A stretch of 64,000 nt of DNA from Microbacterium keratanolyticum (GTDB taxonomy: Bacteria; Actinomycetota; Actinomycetes; Actinomycetales; Microbacteriaceae). The DNA lies in the NCBI RefSeq assembly GCF_016907255.1, contig NZ_JAFBBQ010000001.1, forward strand, positions 1,984,001 through 2,048,000, read 5' to 3'. Position numbers and translations under genes: made by a program. Within the stretch, counting starts at the first letter, position 1; each line of letters begins with the position of its first letter. Positions 50,659 through 58,858 of the stretch are shown one piece after another. A model generated the notes under the pieces. The model was not told the origin of the DNA. It worked only from the letters and a program-made list of their open reading frames with translations, and made no database searches.

Positions 50659-51105
50659 TCAGACCTCTTCCTGAGCAGGGGCGCCCAGAGCGAGGGCGAC
50701 CAGTTCGTTGACGACGGGCGCGGGGATGCGCTCGGCACGGACGACGCGTCCCCCTGCGTCGGCGACGCGGGAGGCGAGCGTTCTCGCCCAACGCATCTCG
50801 AGGGCCAGAATGGCGACGCCGGATCCGGCCGGGGTCTCGGCGATCGCCTCTGCGATGTCGTCCTCGCCGATGACGCCCTCGAGGTCCATCACGAGTTCCG
50901 AGATCACACCGCTGGCGCTCTCGCGCATCTCGGTGATCTGCACGGAGTCGTCTGAGCGCCGCACAGCGATGACGAGGTCGAGCACACGCACCGTGTCGGA
51001 GACGGCGAGGTCGGCGACGGCGGCGAGCACACCCGCATCCGGGGCGTCGCCGTCGAATTCGACGACGAAGACCTCGACGGGGCCGAAGGCGAACTCCGCA
51101 GACAT
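50659..51105 (-). CDS. DUF6325 family protein
   Basis: 148 residues, acidic, soluble. The fold repeats a strand-helix-strand unit: G-P-V-E-V-F-V-V-E-F at the start and G-V-A-I-L-A-L-E-M-R-W-A-R later, with V-R-V-L-D-L-V-I-A-V-R-R in the middle; ferredoxin-like halves seem likely. The family is unnamed (DUF6325) and commonly paired with SHOCT genes. It starts two bases after the DUF1254 stop. Confidence 0.8.
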   Translation of the reverse strand: MSAEFAFGPVEVFVVEFDGDAPDAGVLAAVADLAVSDTVRVLDLVIAVRRSDDSVQITEMRESASGVISELVMDLEGVIGEDDIAEAIAETPAGSGVAILALEMRWARTLASRVADAGGRVVRAERIPAPVVNELVALALGAPAQEEV

Positions 51106-51107
51106 CG

Positions 51108-52055
51108 TCAGCGACCTCCGATGGTCGGGAACGTCCATGAGCCGTCGAGGATCTCGGGACGCGGACGATACAGGCGGACGAGGTAGTTCCAGCCCTCCAT
51201 GATCGGCAGGGTGTTCGGGCGGTGGGGGTCGCCGCCGAAGCGCACGGTCACCGTCCCGTCCTCGTTGTGGGCGGCGGTGATGTTGTTGATGCTGTAGGCG
51301 TTCGTGGAGTTGGGCTCGAGGTACCCCTCTGCGTTGTAGAGGGTGATCGACCAGAAGCCGTCGACGGGCACGTCGCCGACGACGAGCTCGTACTCGCCGA
51401 CGGGCAGCTCAGGATTGACGTTGATGTAGGACGCCTCTTCGACAGGAAGACCGCCCCATGCCGAGGCCGTGCCGAGCAGGTGGCGGATCGGATCGACGTC
51501 TTCCTTTCGCCCGAAGCATCCCTCCATGCCGCCCAGGCCCTTGGCGAGCTCGATGAGGGCGGCACGGGTCGCCGTGAAGGAGGTCTCCTCCCAGACCGTC
51601 GGCGTGAAGATCGTTCCGCCCGCCGAGGTGGCTGCGAACTGCCGCTGGAGCTCGTTGACCGTCGCGATGTCGTCGGGGTTCTCGGGGTCGACCAGGATGC
51701 GGCCTGCGGCGAGGACGAAGTCGCTGCCGACCTCTTCCGCGGTCAGCTCGTAGGTCCCGCCGCTGTGCAGCACGCGGGGGATGTAGTGATCCTGGCTGAC
51801 GAGCATGACCGACACGTACCGATCTCCGGCATCGGGGATCGTGATCGTGGCCCCGCGCGAGACATCCAGGATGATGGCGCTGTAGAGGGTGTCGCGGTTC
51901 ATGCGGATCACCGTCTGCTGGTCGACCGGCGTCGGTGAGAAGTAGTGATTCCACGTGTTCGGTGCGGGTGCTGCGGCGGCGATGCCGGCGAACATCCGGT
52001 CACTCTCCGCGCGAACGAAGTTCGCGAACGTGACGGGGATCGGTGCGGTCGTCAT
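51108..52055 (-). CDS. DUF1254/DUF1214 family protein
   Basis: 315 residues. The N-terminal DUF1254 part has N-R-D-T-L-Y-S and D-V-S-R-G-A-T-I-T-I-P-D-A-G-D-R-Y; the C-terminal DUF1214 part has G-F-W-S-I-T-L-Y-N and L-E-P-N-S-T-N-A-Y-S-I-N-N. The family has a beta-sandwich fold of unknown function and is usually secreted, but no signal peptide is visible here, so this copy is probably cytosolic. It is the first gene of the DUF1254-DUF6325-SHOCT-GAP operon, with an AAAGG ribosome site. Confidence 0.85.
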   Translation of the reverse strand: MTTAPIPVTFANFVRAESDRMFAGIAAAAPAPNTWNHYFSPTPVDQQTVIRMNRDTLYSAIILDVSRGATITIPDAGDRYVSVMLVSQDHYIPRVLHSGGTYELTAEEVGSDFVLAAGRILVDPENPDDIATVNELQRQFAATSAGGTIFTPTVWEETSFTATRAALIELAKGLGGMEGCFGRKEDVDPIRHLLGTASAWGGLPVEEASYINVNPELPVGEYELVVGDVPVDGFWSITLYNAEGYLEPNSTNAYSINNITAAHNEDGTVTVRFGGDPHRPNTLPIMEGWNYLVRLYRPRPEILDGSWTFPTIGGR

Positions 52056-52111
52056 GGGGATGCCCTTTCTGCACAGGTCCTGCCATCCTCGCCGGGAGAA
52101 CGCGCGGGCGC

Positions 52112-52164
52112 ATCATCCTCTGCGGATGATTTCTCGGCGCTGACCCTGTCGAGCAGGCCGGTAC
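52112..52164. promoter_or_regulatory. shared LAL-type promoter element, copy 1
   Basis: ATCATCC and GGATGAT (52112-52118, 52124-52130) form a seven-base inverted repeat around TCTGC. To the right come TCGGCG (52134), a CCCT and AGGCCGG, all matched in order by copy 2 at 55973. GGATGA agrees with the GGA(T/G)GA box bound by MalT, the prototype of LAL regulators. It lies between the divergent DUF1254 operon and HerA-like gene; the conserved part extends toward the latter. Confidence 0.65.
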
Positions 52165-52207
52165 TCGCGAGAGGATCGGAACGATCCGGAACGACGAAGG
52201 GAAGACG

Positions 52208-53305
52208 ATGACCGAGGTGACGATCGGCTCTGTGCTGGGGGATGCGGAAGCACCGGTGCGCCTGGACGCCCGCCGGTTCAACCGGCACACGTTCTGGTGC
52301 GGGCAGAGCGGCAGCGGAAAGACCTACGCGCTCGGCGTCGTTTTGGAGCAGTTGCTGCTGCACACGGAACTGCCGATCCTGATCCTCGATCCCAACGCCG
52401 ACTTCGTGCACCTCCCCGAGGCGCGGGAGACCGCGAGTGCCGAGGATGCGCAGCGTCTGGCAGAGACCGACATCCGCGTCTTCCGCTCGTCTGCGGGTGT
52501 GGGCGAGCCCCTGCACGTGCGTTATCTGGATCTGTCCACGGCGTCCAAGGCGGCGCTGCTGCAGCTTGATCCGATCGCGGATGCAGACGAGTACAACGTC
52601 CTCCTGCATTCGGACGAGCGCGCAGAGACTTTCAGTGCCGCGGAGATGCTGGCGCGACTGCGCGGGTCCGGTGATCCGGGACAGGTTCGTCTGGCCAACC
52701 GCATCGATAATCTGGAGGTACTCCGCTGGGATCTCTGGTCGCGCGGCGAATCCTCCGTCGTGGATGTGATCGATGAGCGCCCGCGGGGAACAGTTCTCGA
52801 CCTCGGCGGATTCACGCACCCCGCGGAATCCAAGGTCGCGGCTCTGGCTGTGCTCGAGCATCTGTGGGCGCGGCGAGAGGAGCGGCGACCGATCCTGATC
52901 GTGATCGATGAGGCGCACAATCTCTGCTCCCCTCATCCGCGCACCGATGTCGAACGCGCTCTGACGGAGCAGCTCGTGCAGATCGCCGCGGAGGGGCGCA
53001 AGTTCGGGTTGTGGCTGCTGCTGTCGACGCAGCGTCCGACGAAGATCCACCCGAACGTGCTGTCGCAGTGCGACAACCTCGGACTCATGCGCGTCAATGC
53101 CCCGCGCGACCTGCTGGAGCTCTCGGAGGTGTTCGGGTTCGCCGGGGAGGAGGAGGTGCGGCGCTCCGCGAGCTTCGGCCTCGGGCAGGCGCTCTTCGCG
53201 GGAGGGTTCGTCGCCGAACCGACCTTCGTGCAGATGGGGGAGCGCGTGACGGAGGAGGGCGGCGGCGACGTGCGTGTGCCGCTGCGGGGCACGCCGTCGG
53301 CCTGA
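52208..53305 (+). CDS. HerA-like (DUF87) ATPase
   Basis: 365 residues. Walker A G-Q-S-G-S-G-K-T at 32-39, then D-P-N-A-D-F after the second strand, Walker B P-I-L-I-V-I-D-E-A-H-N, sensor L-L-S-T-Q-R-P and the arginine region near the end are those of HerA/DUF87 hexameric ATPases of the FtsK-HerA group. HerA usually works with the nuclease NurA in end resection, but no nuclease is adjacent. A GAAGGGAAG site precedes the ATG. It is shorter than archaeal HerA and lacks the N-terminal HAS barrel. It ends four bases from the convergent LAL gene. Confidence 0.87.
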   Translation: MTEVTIGSVLGDAEAPVRLDARRFNRHTFWCGQSGSGKTYALGVVLEQLLLHTELPILILDPNADFVHLPEARETASAEDAQRLAETDIRVFRSSAGVGEPLHVRYLDLSTASKAALLQLDPIADADEYNVLLHSDERAETFSAAEMLARLRGSGDPGQVRLANRIDNLEVLRWDLWSRGESSVVDVIDERPRGTVLDLGGFTHPAESKVAALAVLEHLWARREERRPILIVIDEAHNLCSPHPRTDVERALTEQLVQIAAEGRKFGLWLLLSTQRPTKIHPNVLSQCDNLGLMRVNAPRDLLELSEVFGFAGEEEVRRSASFGLGQALFAGGFVAEPTFVQMGERVTEEGGGDVRVPLRGTPSA

Positions 53306-53309
53306 CCGC

Positions 53310-55889
53310 TCAGGTGCGGAAGCGGATGGCCTCGCGGCGGTTCGCGACGCCGAGCTTTCGGTAGATCGCGCGTTGGTGCGTGCGAATCGTGTTCACGGAG
53401 ACGAACAGCGCCTGGGCGATCTCCTCGGCTGTCATGGTCGTGCACAGATAGCCGAAGATCTCGCGCTCGCGCGCCGAGAGCGGCAGGCCGACAGCAGCGC
53501 CGTCGGGCGCGGCGGCATCGAAGGCGGTGATTCGCGCCGCGATGAATGCTCCGTGGGCGGTCCCTGCCGCTGCGTGATCGGCGAGAAGGGCTCGGTACCG
53601 GGCGTCGCGTTTCGTGAAAGGCTGCAGGATCCCCTCGGGGATGGCGGCGTCGAGTGCTCGCTCGAACAGTCTCCGACTCTGCGTCGCATCGCCCTGCTCA
53701 TGAGCGATGAGCGCGGATGTGAGGTACCCGGAGGAGGCCACGAGTGAGACCCGGCGTGCCTGCGGTGAGATCCGGGCGAGGACGCGGATGGCTTCGGCGG
53801 AGCGCCCGGCGTTGCGGAGCACTTCTGCGGCGATGACGCTGACGAGGGGGACGTCATCCATGTCGGTGATCGTTGCCAGCATCGCAAGGGCGCGCTCGTG
53901 ATCTCCGCTCGCGGAGAGCAGCCGCGCGTCGGCGATGGCCCGGTACGTGGGCCAGGGAAGTCCGTGCACGCGCTGCGCGCTGATGCCGTCGAGCTGGGCC
54001 CGGGCGGCCTCCCACTCGTCGGGGTTCCCGTCCTCGGCCGCGCTGAGCGCCGTGTAGACGCGGGCGAGCGCCGCGTAGGACGCATCGTGACCGCCCTGCG
54101 CGAGGAGGGCACGGAACGCAGCGCGTGCGTCTCCTGTCCGCCCCTGCCAGTAGTCGACGAAGCCTCTCGCGAAAAGGGCGATCCCACCGTCGTAGTGGAA
54201 CCAGTCCTCCGCATGATCGGCGGCGTCGTCGACATCGTCGAGCAGGCGACGAGCATGCTCGAGGCGCCCGCCGTAGCTCAGGGCGAAGGCGAGGTTGCCA
54301 CGGGCTCGTCGGGCAAGGATCGGACGTGCGGCGGCATCGGCTTCGAGAACGGCCGACTGCAGCAGTCGTACAGCCGACGGCGGGTCGCGCCGAAGGCGCA
54401 GCTCCACCCATCCGAGCAGGAACACCCGATACGCGTTCAGAGACGGATCGGATGACGCGTGCGTCATCACGGTCCGTGCGCGATCGGCGGCCGACGCGAG
54501 GACAGTGGGATCATCGGTGAGGAACAGGGCGGCGAAGGCCTCTGTCGCGACGAAGTTCGGGTCTGACCCTCCCGTCGCCGTCGCCTGTGCGTGCAGCAGC
54601 GTCGCGCCGGTCGCGTCATCGAGCAGGTTGAGGCACGCGGCACGGATCACGAGGAGTTCGGGGTGGTTGCGCAGCTCAGGCGAGAGCCGCAGGCATTGCG
54701 CGTTGAGCTGTCTCGCGCCGGACTCGGTGATCACGCGCAGCCACATCGTGCGGATGATGTCGACGGCCACGTCATCCGCACCGGCGCGGAGGGCATGCGT
54801 GATCGCCTCCGCGGGGGAGTGCGGTGCGAGCCAGCGCGCTGCGAGCGTCTCCAGGGCGCGACGACGCACGCCGTTCGAGCGCGCCAGGATGTCACGGCAG
54901 CGAGTCGCGAACTCTTCGTTCCAGCGGAAGAGCGCGTTCCCTTCGGCATCCCGGTATCGCGTGAGGAAGAGTCCGTGCGCGATGCACTCCTCCAGGAAGC
55001 GCTCGCTGTCTGCTTCGCCCGTCAGCGCGTGCGCCAGCGCGGGTGTAAGCAGTGAGCAGGTGGTGGCGGAGAGGACGAACTCGGCGAGTGCGGGCGGAAG
55101 GCGTCCGAGGACGTGATCTGCGATGTAGTCGGTCAGCAGAGCCGCGTGTTCGGGCTCGGGAAACAGCTGTCCGCTCGTCGCTCCGTGGCTGTCTTGTGCG
55201 TGTGCGGTCAGCCGGTGCAGGCGCGCAGCGATGGGCCATCCGCTGCTCGACGCGATCAGCGCGCTCGCCTCGGCTTCGGTGATGTCGGCGTCCCAGTGGG
55301 CGTACTCCGCCATGACCTCCTCGACGGTGACCGCGAGGTCACCGGCGGAGAGCGCCGTCGCGCGGCGACTTGCCACGGCGCCGGCGAACCAGGTGAGGAG
55401 CACGGGGGCCCCGGCCGCGATGATGCGCACTCTTCCGTCGGTGCGCGCGATGAGGGTGTGGAGAACACGGGGTGTGAGTGTGGCACCCGCATGGTGGGCA
55501 TCGTCGATCACGAGCGTCACCGGTGCGCCGAGATCGTCGACCACGGCGATCAGCCGTTGCCAGGCATCCGCGGACGGCGCGGAGCCGGACGAGGAGAGCG
55601 CGATTCCGTCGAGCTGGAGCAGGGCGCTCCAGATGCCAGTGAGGAGATGCTCCTCATCCATGTCGTCATGGGCGGTGAGCGTGAGCCATGCCGTGTGTGC
55701 GGTGCTCCGCGGCGCCCAGGCGGAGAGGAGCGTCGTCTTGTCGTAGCCGGAGGGGGCGGCGAGCAGCGTCAGCGGGTAGTCCCGCACTGCGGCGTCGAGG
55801 TGGGCGAGCAGACGCGGCCGCGCGGGCGCGGTCATCGCCGACTCCGGCGGCGACATCAGAATCCACGGCGAGGCCCCCCGAACCCGCAT
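53310..55889 (-). CDS. LAL-type LuxR (MalT-like) regulator
   Basis: 859 residues. The N-terminal P-loop ATPase reads A-P-S-G-Y-D-K-T-T at 45-53, with Asp50 where the P-loop normally has Gly; Walker B is V-T-L-V-I-D-D-A-H-H. A long helical-repeat region follows (about 330-780, TPR-like), then a C-terminal LuxR helix-turn-helix (about 793-859: L-S-A-R-E-R-E-I-F-G-Y-L, T-A-E-E-I-A-Q-A-L-F-V-S-V-N-T-I-R-T-H). Such proteins are ATP- and ligand-controlled activators. ATG 55889 has an AGGGAG site; GTG 55904 could also start a near-leaderless message. Confidence 0.9.
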   Translation of the reverse strand: MRVRGASPWILMSPPESAMTAPARPRLLAHLDAAVRDYPLTLLAAPSGYDKTTLLSAWAPRSTAHTAWLTLTAHDDMDEEHLLTGIWSALLQLDGIALSSSGSAPSADAWQRLIAVVDDLGAPVTLVIDDAHHAGATLTPRVLHTLIARTDGRVRIIAAGAPVLLTWFAGAVASRRATALSAGDLAVTVEEVMAEYAHWDADITEAEASALIASSSGWPIAARLHRLTAHAQDSHGATSGQLFPEPEHAALLTDYIADHVLGRLPPALAEFVLSATTCSLLTPALAHALTGEADSERFLEECIAHGLFLTRYRDAEGNALFRWNEEFATRCRDILARSNGVRRRALETLAARWLAPHSPAEAITHALRAGADDVAVDIIRTMWLRVITESGARQLNAQCLRLSPELRNHPELLVIRAACLNLLDDATGATLLHAQATATGGSDPNFVATEAFAALFLTDDPTVLASAADRARTVMTHASSDPSLNAYRVFLLGWVELRLRRDPPSAVRLLQSAVLEADAAARPILARRARGNLAFALSYGGRLEHARRLLDDVDDAADHAEDWFHYDGGIALFARGFVDYWQGRTGDARAAFRALLAQGGHDASYAALARVYTALSAAEDGNPDEWEAARAQLDGISAQRVHGLPWPTYRAIADARLLSASGDHERALAMLATITDMDDVPLVSVIAAEVLRNAGRSAEAIRVLARISPQARRVSLVASSGYLTSALIAHEQGDATQSRRLFERALDAAIPEGILQPFTKRDARYRALLADHAAAGTAHGAFIAARITAFDAAAPDGAAVGLPLSAREREIFGYLCTTMTAEEIAQALFVSVNTIRTHQRAIYRKLGVANRREAIRFRT

Positions 55890-55911
55890 CGACTGCTCCC
55901 TCACAGGGCAG

Positions 55912-55917
55912 ATTCTA
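55912..55917 (-). promoter_or_regulatory. -10 element TAGAAT of LAL gene
   Basis: On the minus strand, TAGAAT lies seven bases before GTG 55904. No recognisable -35 box is 16-18 bases upstream, as expected for an activator-dependent promoter. Confidence 0.5.
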
Positions 55918-55972
55918 GTGAGCGGGCGTCGCGAGGGGGCGCATCGTCGGCGATCGATCGGCCGCAGCCACG

Positions 55973-56022
55973 GTCATCCTCTCCGGATGAGATCGGCGAC
56001 TGGCCCTTCCGGGAGGCCGGAC
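55973..56022. promoter_or_regulatory. shared LAL-type promoter element, copy 2
   Basis: TCATCC and GGATGA (55974-55979, 55985-55990) enclose TCTCC, the same six-base arms and five-base spacer as copy 1. TCGGCG (55993), CCCT and AGGCCGG follow in the same order. It lies between the LAL gene and the SulP gene, so autoregulation and control of both is possible. Nothing else is visible in the remaining 174-base gap. Confidence 0.65.
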
Positions 56023-56078
56023 GATGAGCCATGGTGAGAAGCGCGCTCCGTCCCTGGGTGCCAGAAGGAGGATGATCG

Positions 56079-57740
56079 ATGCGGCGACCGCTCGCGGGGC
56101 TGACCCGCCACAATGTCCTGCGTGAGGCGCTCTCCGGCGTGACTCTGCTGGCGATCTCGGTGCCGCTGAACATCGGCTACGCCCAGATCGCGGGACTTCC
56201 TGTGACCGCAGGACTCTACGCACTCGTCGTGCCGACGCTCGTCTACGCGCTTCTCGTCTCGTCCCGGCAACTGGTGGCCTCACCGGACGCGGCCGCCGCG
56301 GCACTCGTCTTCTCGTCTCTCACGGGCCTCGGCATCGCCGGAGCGGACTTCCCGACGATGGCGGCCGCGCAGGCGATCATCTGCGGGCTCGCCCTGTTGT
56401 TCGCGTCCTGGCTGAAGCTCGGCTTCCTCGCCAACTTCCTGTCGAAGCCGATCCTCGTGGGGTTCGTCGCGGGGCTCGCGCTCGAAGTCCTGCTCAGTCA
56501 GATCGCGAAGATGCTCGGCATCAGCCTCGAGAGCGGTGGCGAGTTCTTCGAGAACATCGCGTCGCTCATCACTCGTCTGGGCGAGACATCCGCGCTTTCG
56601 GCGGTGATGGCACTCGCGGCCCTCGCCCTGCTGCTGGCGGGAAGACGGTTCGCGCCGAAGATTCCCGCAGCGCTCGTCGTGCTCATCGTCGCAACCGTCG
56701 TCACGGTCGCCTTCGGGCTGGACGAGCGCGGGGTGGCCGTGCTGGGCTCGGTGCCGGCGGGACCGCCCCGGTTCGACCTGCCCTCGCTCTCGCTCTCGCA
56801 GTGGATGGCAATCATCCCCTCTGCGCTGGCGCTCGCGCTGATCACGATGGCGGAGGGAGTGCTCGTGTCGCGCTCGTACGCCGATCTGCGCGGCTACCGG
56901 GTCAACGCTGATCGCGACCTTGCCGCATTCGGCGCAGCGAACGTCGCCGCCGGACTGTCCCTCTCGTTCGCCGTGGGCTCTTCGACCTCGCGGACCGCGG
57001 CGATGGATCAGCTCGGCTCGCGCACGCAGCTGCCCAGCATCGTCCTTGCGCTCGGATCTCTGCTCCTGCTGCTCTTCGGGACGGGCCTGCTCGAGGGGAT
57101 TCCCTCCCCGGTGATCGGGGCGGTCGTGGCGGTCGCCGTGATCCGGCTCCTCGGCGTCGCGGAGCTGCGCCAGATCGCAAGGCAGTCCCGATATGAGGCA
57201 GCGATCGGCGGCGCGTGCGTGCTGGGCGTGCTGATCCTCGGCCCGATCGGCGGGCTGCTGCTGGCGTTCGTCCTCTCACTCGTCAACCTCGTGCGTCGTG
57301 CGGCGCATCCGGAGGTGGGGGCACTCTCGATCCCCGCGGATCCGGATGCTTCGCTCACGGACGTCACCGAGGACGCGCAGCCGGATGAGGCAGGAACTCT
57401 CGTCGTCCGTTTCGCGGCTCCGCTGTTCTTCGGGAACGGCGCCACCCTCGCCGGATACCTTGACGACGCCACCCGAGACAGCGATGGCCGTATCCGCACC
57501 GTCGTTCTCGATGCCGAGGCCATCACGGATGTCGACGTGACCGGGGCTGCGGCGCTGCGTCGGGCGATGGACGCGCTCGAGGCCAGGGGTATCGGGTTCA
57601 GCCTGTCGCGACTTCGGCCAGAGCTCCGCGCGCGGTTCGCTCGATTCGGGCTGCTGGATGAGGGCGTGGGGGAGTTCGCCACGACCCGTGAGGCCGTTCG
57701 GGTGCTGCGCGAGCGGTACGGGCCGCCCAGAGACAGCTGA
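56079..57740 (+). CDS. SulP-family anion transporter with STAS domain
   Basis: 553 residues. About 12-14 membrane helices (20-410) carry the SLC26/SulP pattern, including I-S-V-P-L-N-I-G-Y-A-Q-I-A-G-L-P and A-P-D/S-P-D-A-A-A region S-P-D-A-A-A-A-A-L-V-F. The cytosolic STAS domain is at about 425-545, with V-V-L-D-A-E-A-I-T-D-V-D-V-T-G-A-A-A-L. SulP proteins move sulfate, bicarbonate or dicarboxylates. A GGAGGATGATCG stretch before the ATG gives a ribosome site. It shares a control region with the divergent LAL gene. Confidence 0.92.
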   Translation: MRRPLAGLTRHNVLREALSGVTLLAISVPLNIGYAQIAGLPVTAGLYALVVPTLVYALLVSSRQLVASPDAAAAALVFSSLTGLGIAGADFPTMAAAQAIICGLALLFASWLKLGFLANFLSKPILVGFVAGLALEVLLSQIAKMLGISLESGGEFFENIASLITRLGETSALSAVMALAALALLLAGRRFAPKIPAALVVLIVATVVTVAFGLDERGVAVLGSVPAGPPRFDLPSLSLSQWMAIIPSALALALITMAEGVLVSRSYADLRGYRVNADRDLAAFGAANVAAGLSLSFAVGSSTSRTAAMDQLGSRTQLPSIVLALGSLLLLLFGTGLLEGIPSPVIGAVVAVAVIRLLGVAELRQIARQSRYEAAIGGACVLGVLILGPIGGLLLAFVLSLVNLVRRAAHPEVGALSIPADPDASLTDVTEDAQPDEAGTLVVRFAAPLFFGNGATLAGYLDDATRDSDGRIRTVVLDAEAITDVDVTGAAALRRAMDALEARGIGFSLSRLRPELRARFARFGLLDEGVGEFATTREAVRVLRERYGPPRDS

Positions 57741-57779
57741 CTCCGCCACGCGACGGATGCGTGCATGCCCAACCGGCTC

Positions 57780-57785
57780 TAGCGT
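57780..57785 (+). promoter_or_regulatory. -10 element TAGCGT, leaderless start
   Basis: TAGCGT ends six bases before the ATG at 57792. Confidence 0.5.
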
Positions 57786-57791
57786 GGACGT

Positions 57792-58115
57792 ATGGCACGC
57801 GATGAGATGAGCAGACACGAGGCGAAGCAGCGCATGAGCTGGGGCGTGGGCATCGCGCTCGGCATGGGCGTCGGAGTCGCCATGGGCGTCGCCACGAAAA
57901 ACATGGGGGTCGGCATCGGAGTGGGCATCGCGATCGGTCTCGTCTTCGCGATCGCGGTCAACGGGGCACCGCGCCGGCCGAAGGCGCAGCCGGGAGATGC
58001 GACACCGTCTGATGACGCGCCGTCTGATGACGCGCCGTCGGATGACGCGACGCCGTCGGATGCCGCGCCGTCGGATGCTCCGCCGAGGACGGAGAATTCC
58101 GACTCAGACCGGTAA
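57792..58115 (+). CDS. glycine-zipper membrane protein with Pro-Ser-Asp repeat tail
   Basis: 107 residues. A charged head is followed by two glycine-zipper membrane segments (about 17-35 and 37-56: G-I-A-L-G-M-G-V-G-V-A-M-G and G-V-G-I-G-V-G-I-A-I-G). Residues from about 72 on form an acidic tail with five copies of P-S-D-(D/A)-A. The gene end overlaps the convergent hydrolase by 12 bases. The gene is probably monocistronic. Function unknown. Confidence 0.75.
   Translation: MARDEMSRHEAKQRMSWGVGIALGMGVGVAMGVATKNMGVGIGVGIAIGLVFAIAVNGAPRRPKAQPGDATPSDDAPSDDAPSDDATPSDAAPSDAPPRTENSDSDR
58005..58082 (+). repeat. five 15-base tandem units
   Basis: Units start at 58005, 58020, 58035, 58053 and 58068, each near CCGTCNGATGACGCG; an extra ACG codon splits units three and four. 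They encode the P-S-D-(D/A)-A repeats. The first two units are identical, so the array is probably recent and may vary in copy number. Confidence 0.85.
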
Positions 58116-58763
58116 GTCCTCCGGGCGATCCCGCCATTTCGTGAGGAACACGTGCACGTCGTCGAGTTCATCTTCGGAGATGCTGTGAGTGAGCCCGGGG
58201 TAGACCCGACCCGAGAGCTCGCTGTGGTCGGGAAGCCACTGCGCCGTGTGCGCGATGAGCGCCGCCGGGATGACGTCGTCGTGTGAACCGCGCCCCCAGA
58301 AGACGGCGGGCTTCCGCTCCCGCAGTGCGGCGTCGCCGTCGAGGGCGCCAGGCGTCGCGTACCCGCTCAGCGCGACGACCGCGCCGAAGCGCTCGGGGGC
58401 CAGTCGCAACGCCTGCAACGACACCGCGGCGCCCTGTGAGAATCCCAGCAGGGCGACGCGCGACGCATCCGGAGCCTCGGCATCGAGCCAGTCGAGAACC
58501 GCCTGCGCAGCTGCCGTGACATCGGATGACGAACGACCGTTCAAGCCTTCGATCGGGTACCAGGAGCGCCCGGGCATGGGCCACGGCGGGGTCAGCGGAG
58601 CGGCGACGGATGCCACGGCGATGTCGGACGGGAGGTATCGGACGAGCCCGAACAGGTCGTTCTCATCGGCCCCGTATCCATGCAGGAGCACGAGCAGCGG
58701 AGCATCCGGGCCGCGGCCCGACCATCGGGTCGCCGACGCATCGAGCACAAGTGGAACAGTCAC
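58104..58763 (-). CDS. phospholipase/carboxylesterase-family hydrolase
   Basis: 219 residues. Alpha/beta-hydrolase of the LysoPL/carboxylesterase (YpfH-like) family: L-L-H-G-Y-G-A-D-E-N-D-L near the start, nucleophile in G-F-S-Q-G-A-A, Asp in G-S-H-D-D-V-I-P and His in G-L-T-H-S-I. It hydrolyses short esters or lysophospholipids. The GTG at 58763 is taken as start because the conserved domain begins right after it; a CAGGAT six bases upstream could be its -10. Confidence 0.88.
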   Translation of the reverse strand: MTVPLVLDASATRWSGRGPDAPLLVLLHGYGADENDLFGLVRYLPSDIAVASVAAPLTPPWPMPGRSWYPIEGLNGRSSSDVTAAAQAVLDWLDAEAPDASRVALLGFSQGAAVSLQALRLAPERFGAVVALSGYATPGALDGDAALRERKPAVFWGRGSHDDVIPAALIAHTAQWLPDHSELSGRVYPGLTHSISEDELDDVHVFLTKWRDRPEDLPV

Positions 58764-58858
58764 GATCCCATCCTGCCAGCGGCTGCCGACATCGACGTTC
58801 TCACAGAGTTTCTGCGCCCGCTCCTGTGTTCGTGGGCTTGCCCTGGTAGAACTGACAC

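Noticed and set aside
58005..58082. CRISPR-like repeat array
   Set aside because: The units are directly adjacent, 15 bases long, in frame and without spacers; they encode protein repeats.
52208..58115. Anti-phage defence island around the HerA-like ATPase
   Set aside because: No nuclease, reverse transcriptase, TIR, SIR2 or other effector is adjacent; the neighbours are a regulator and transporters.
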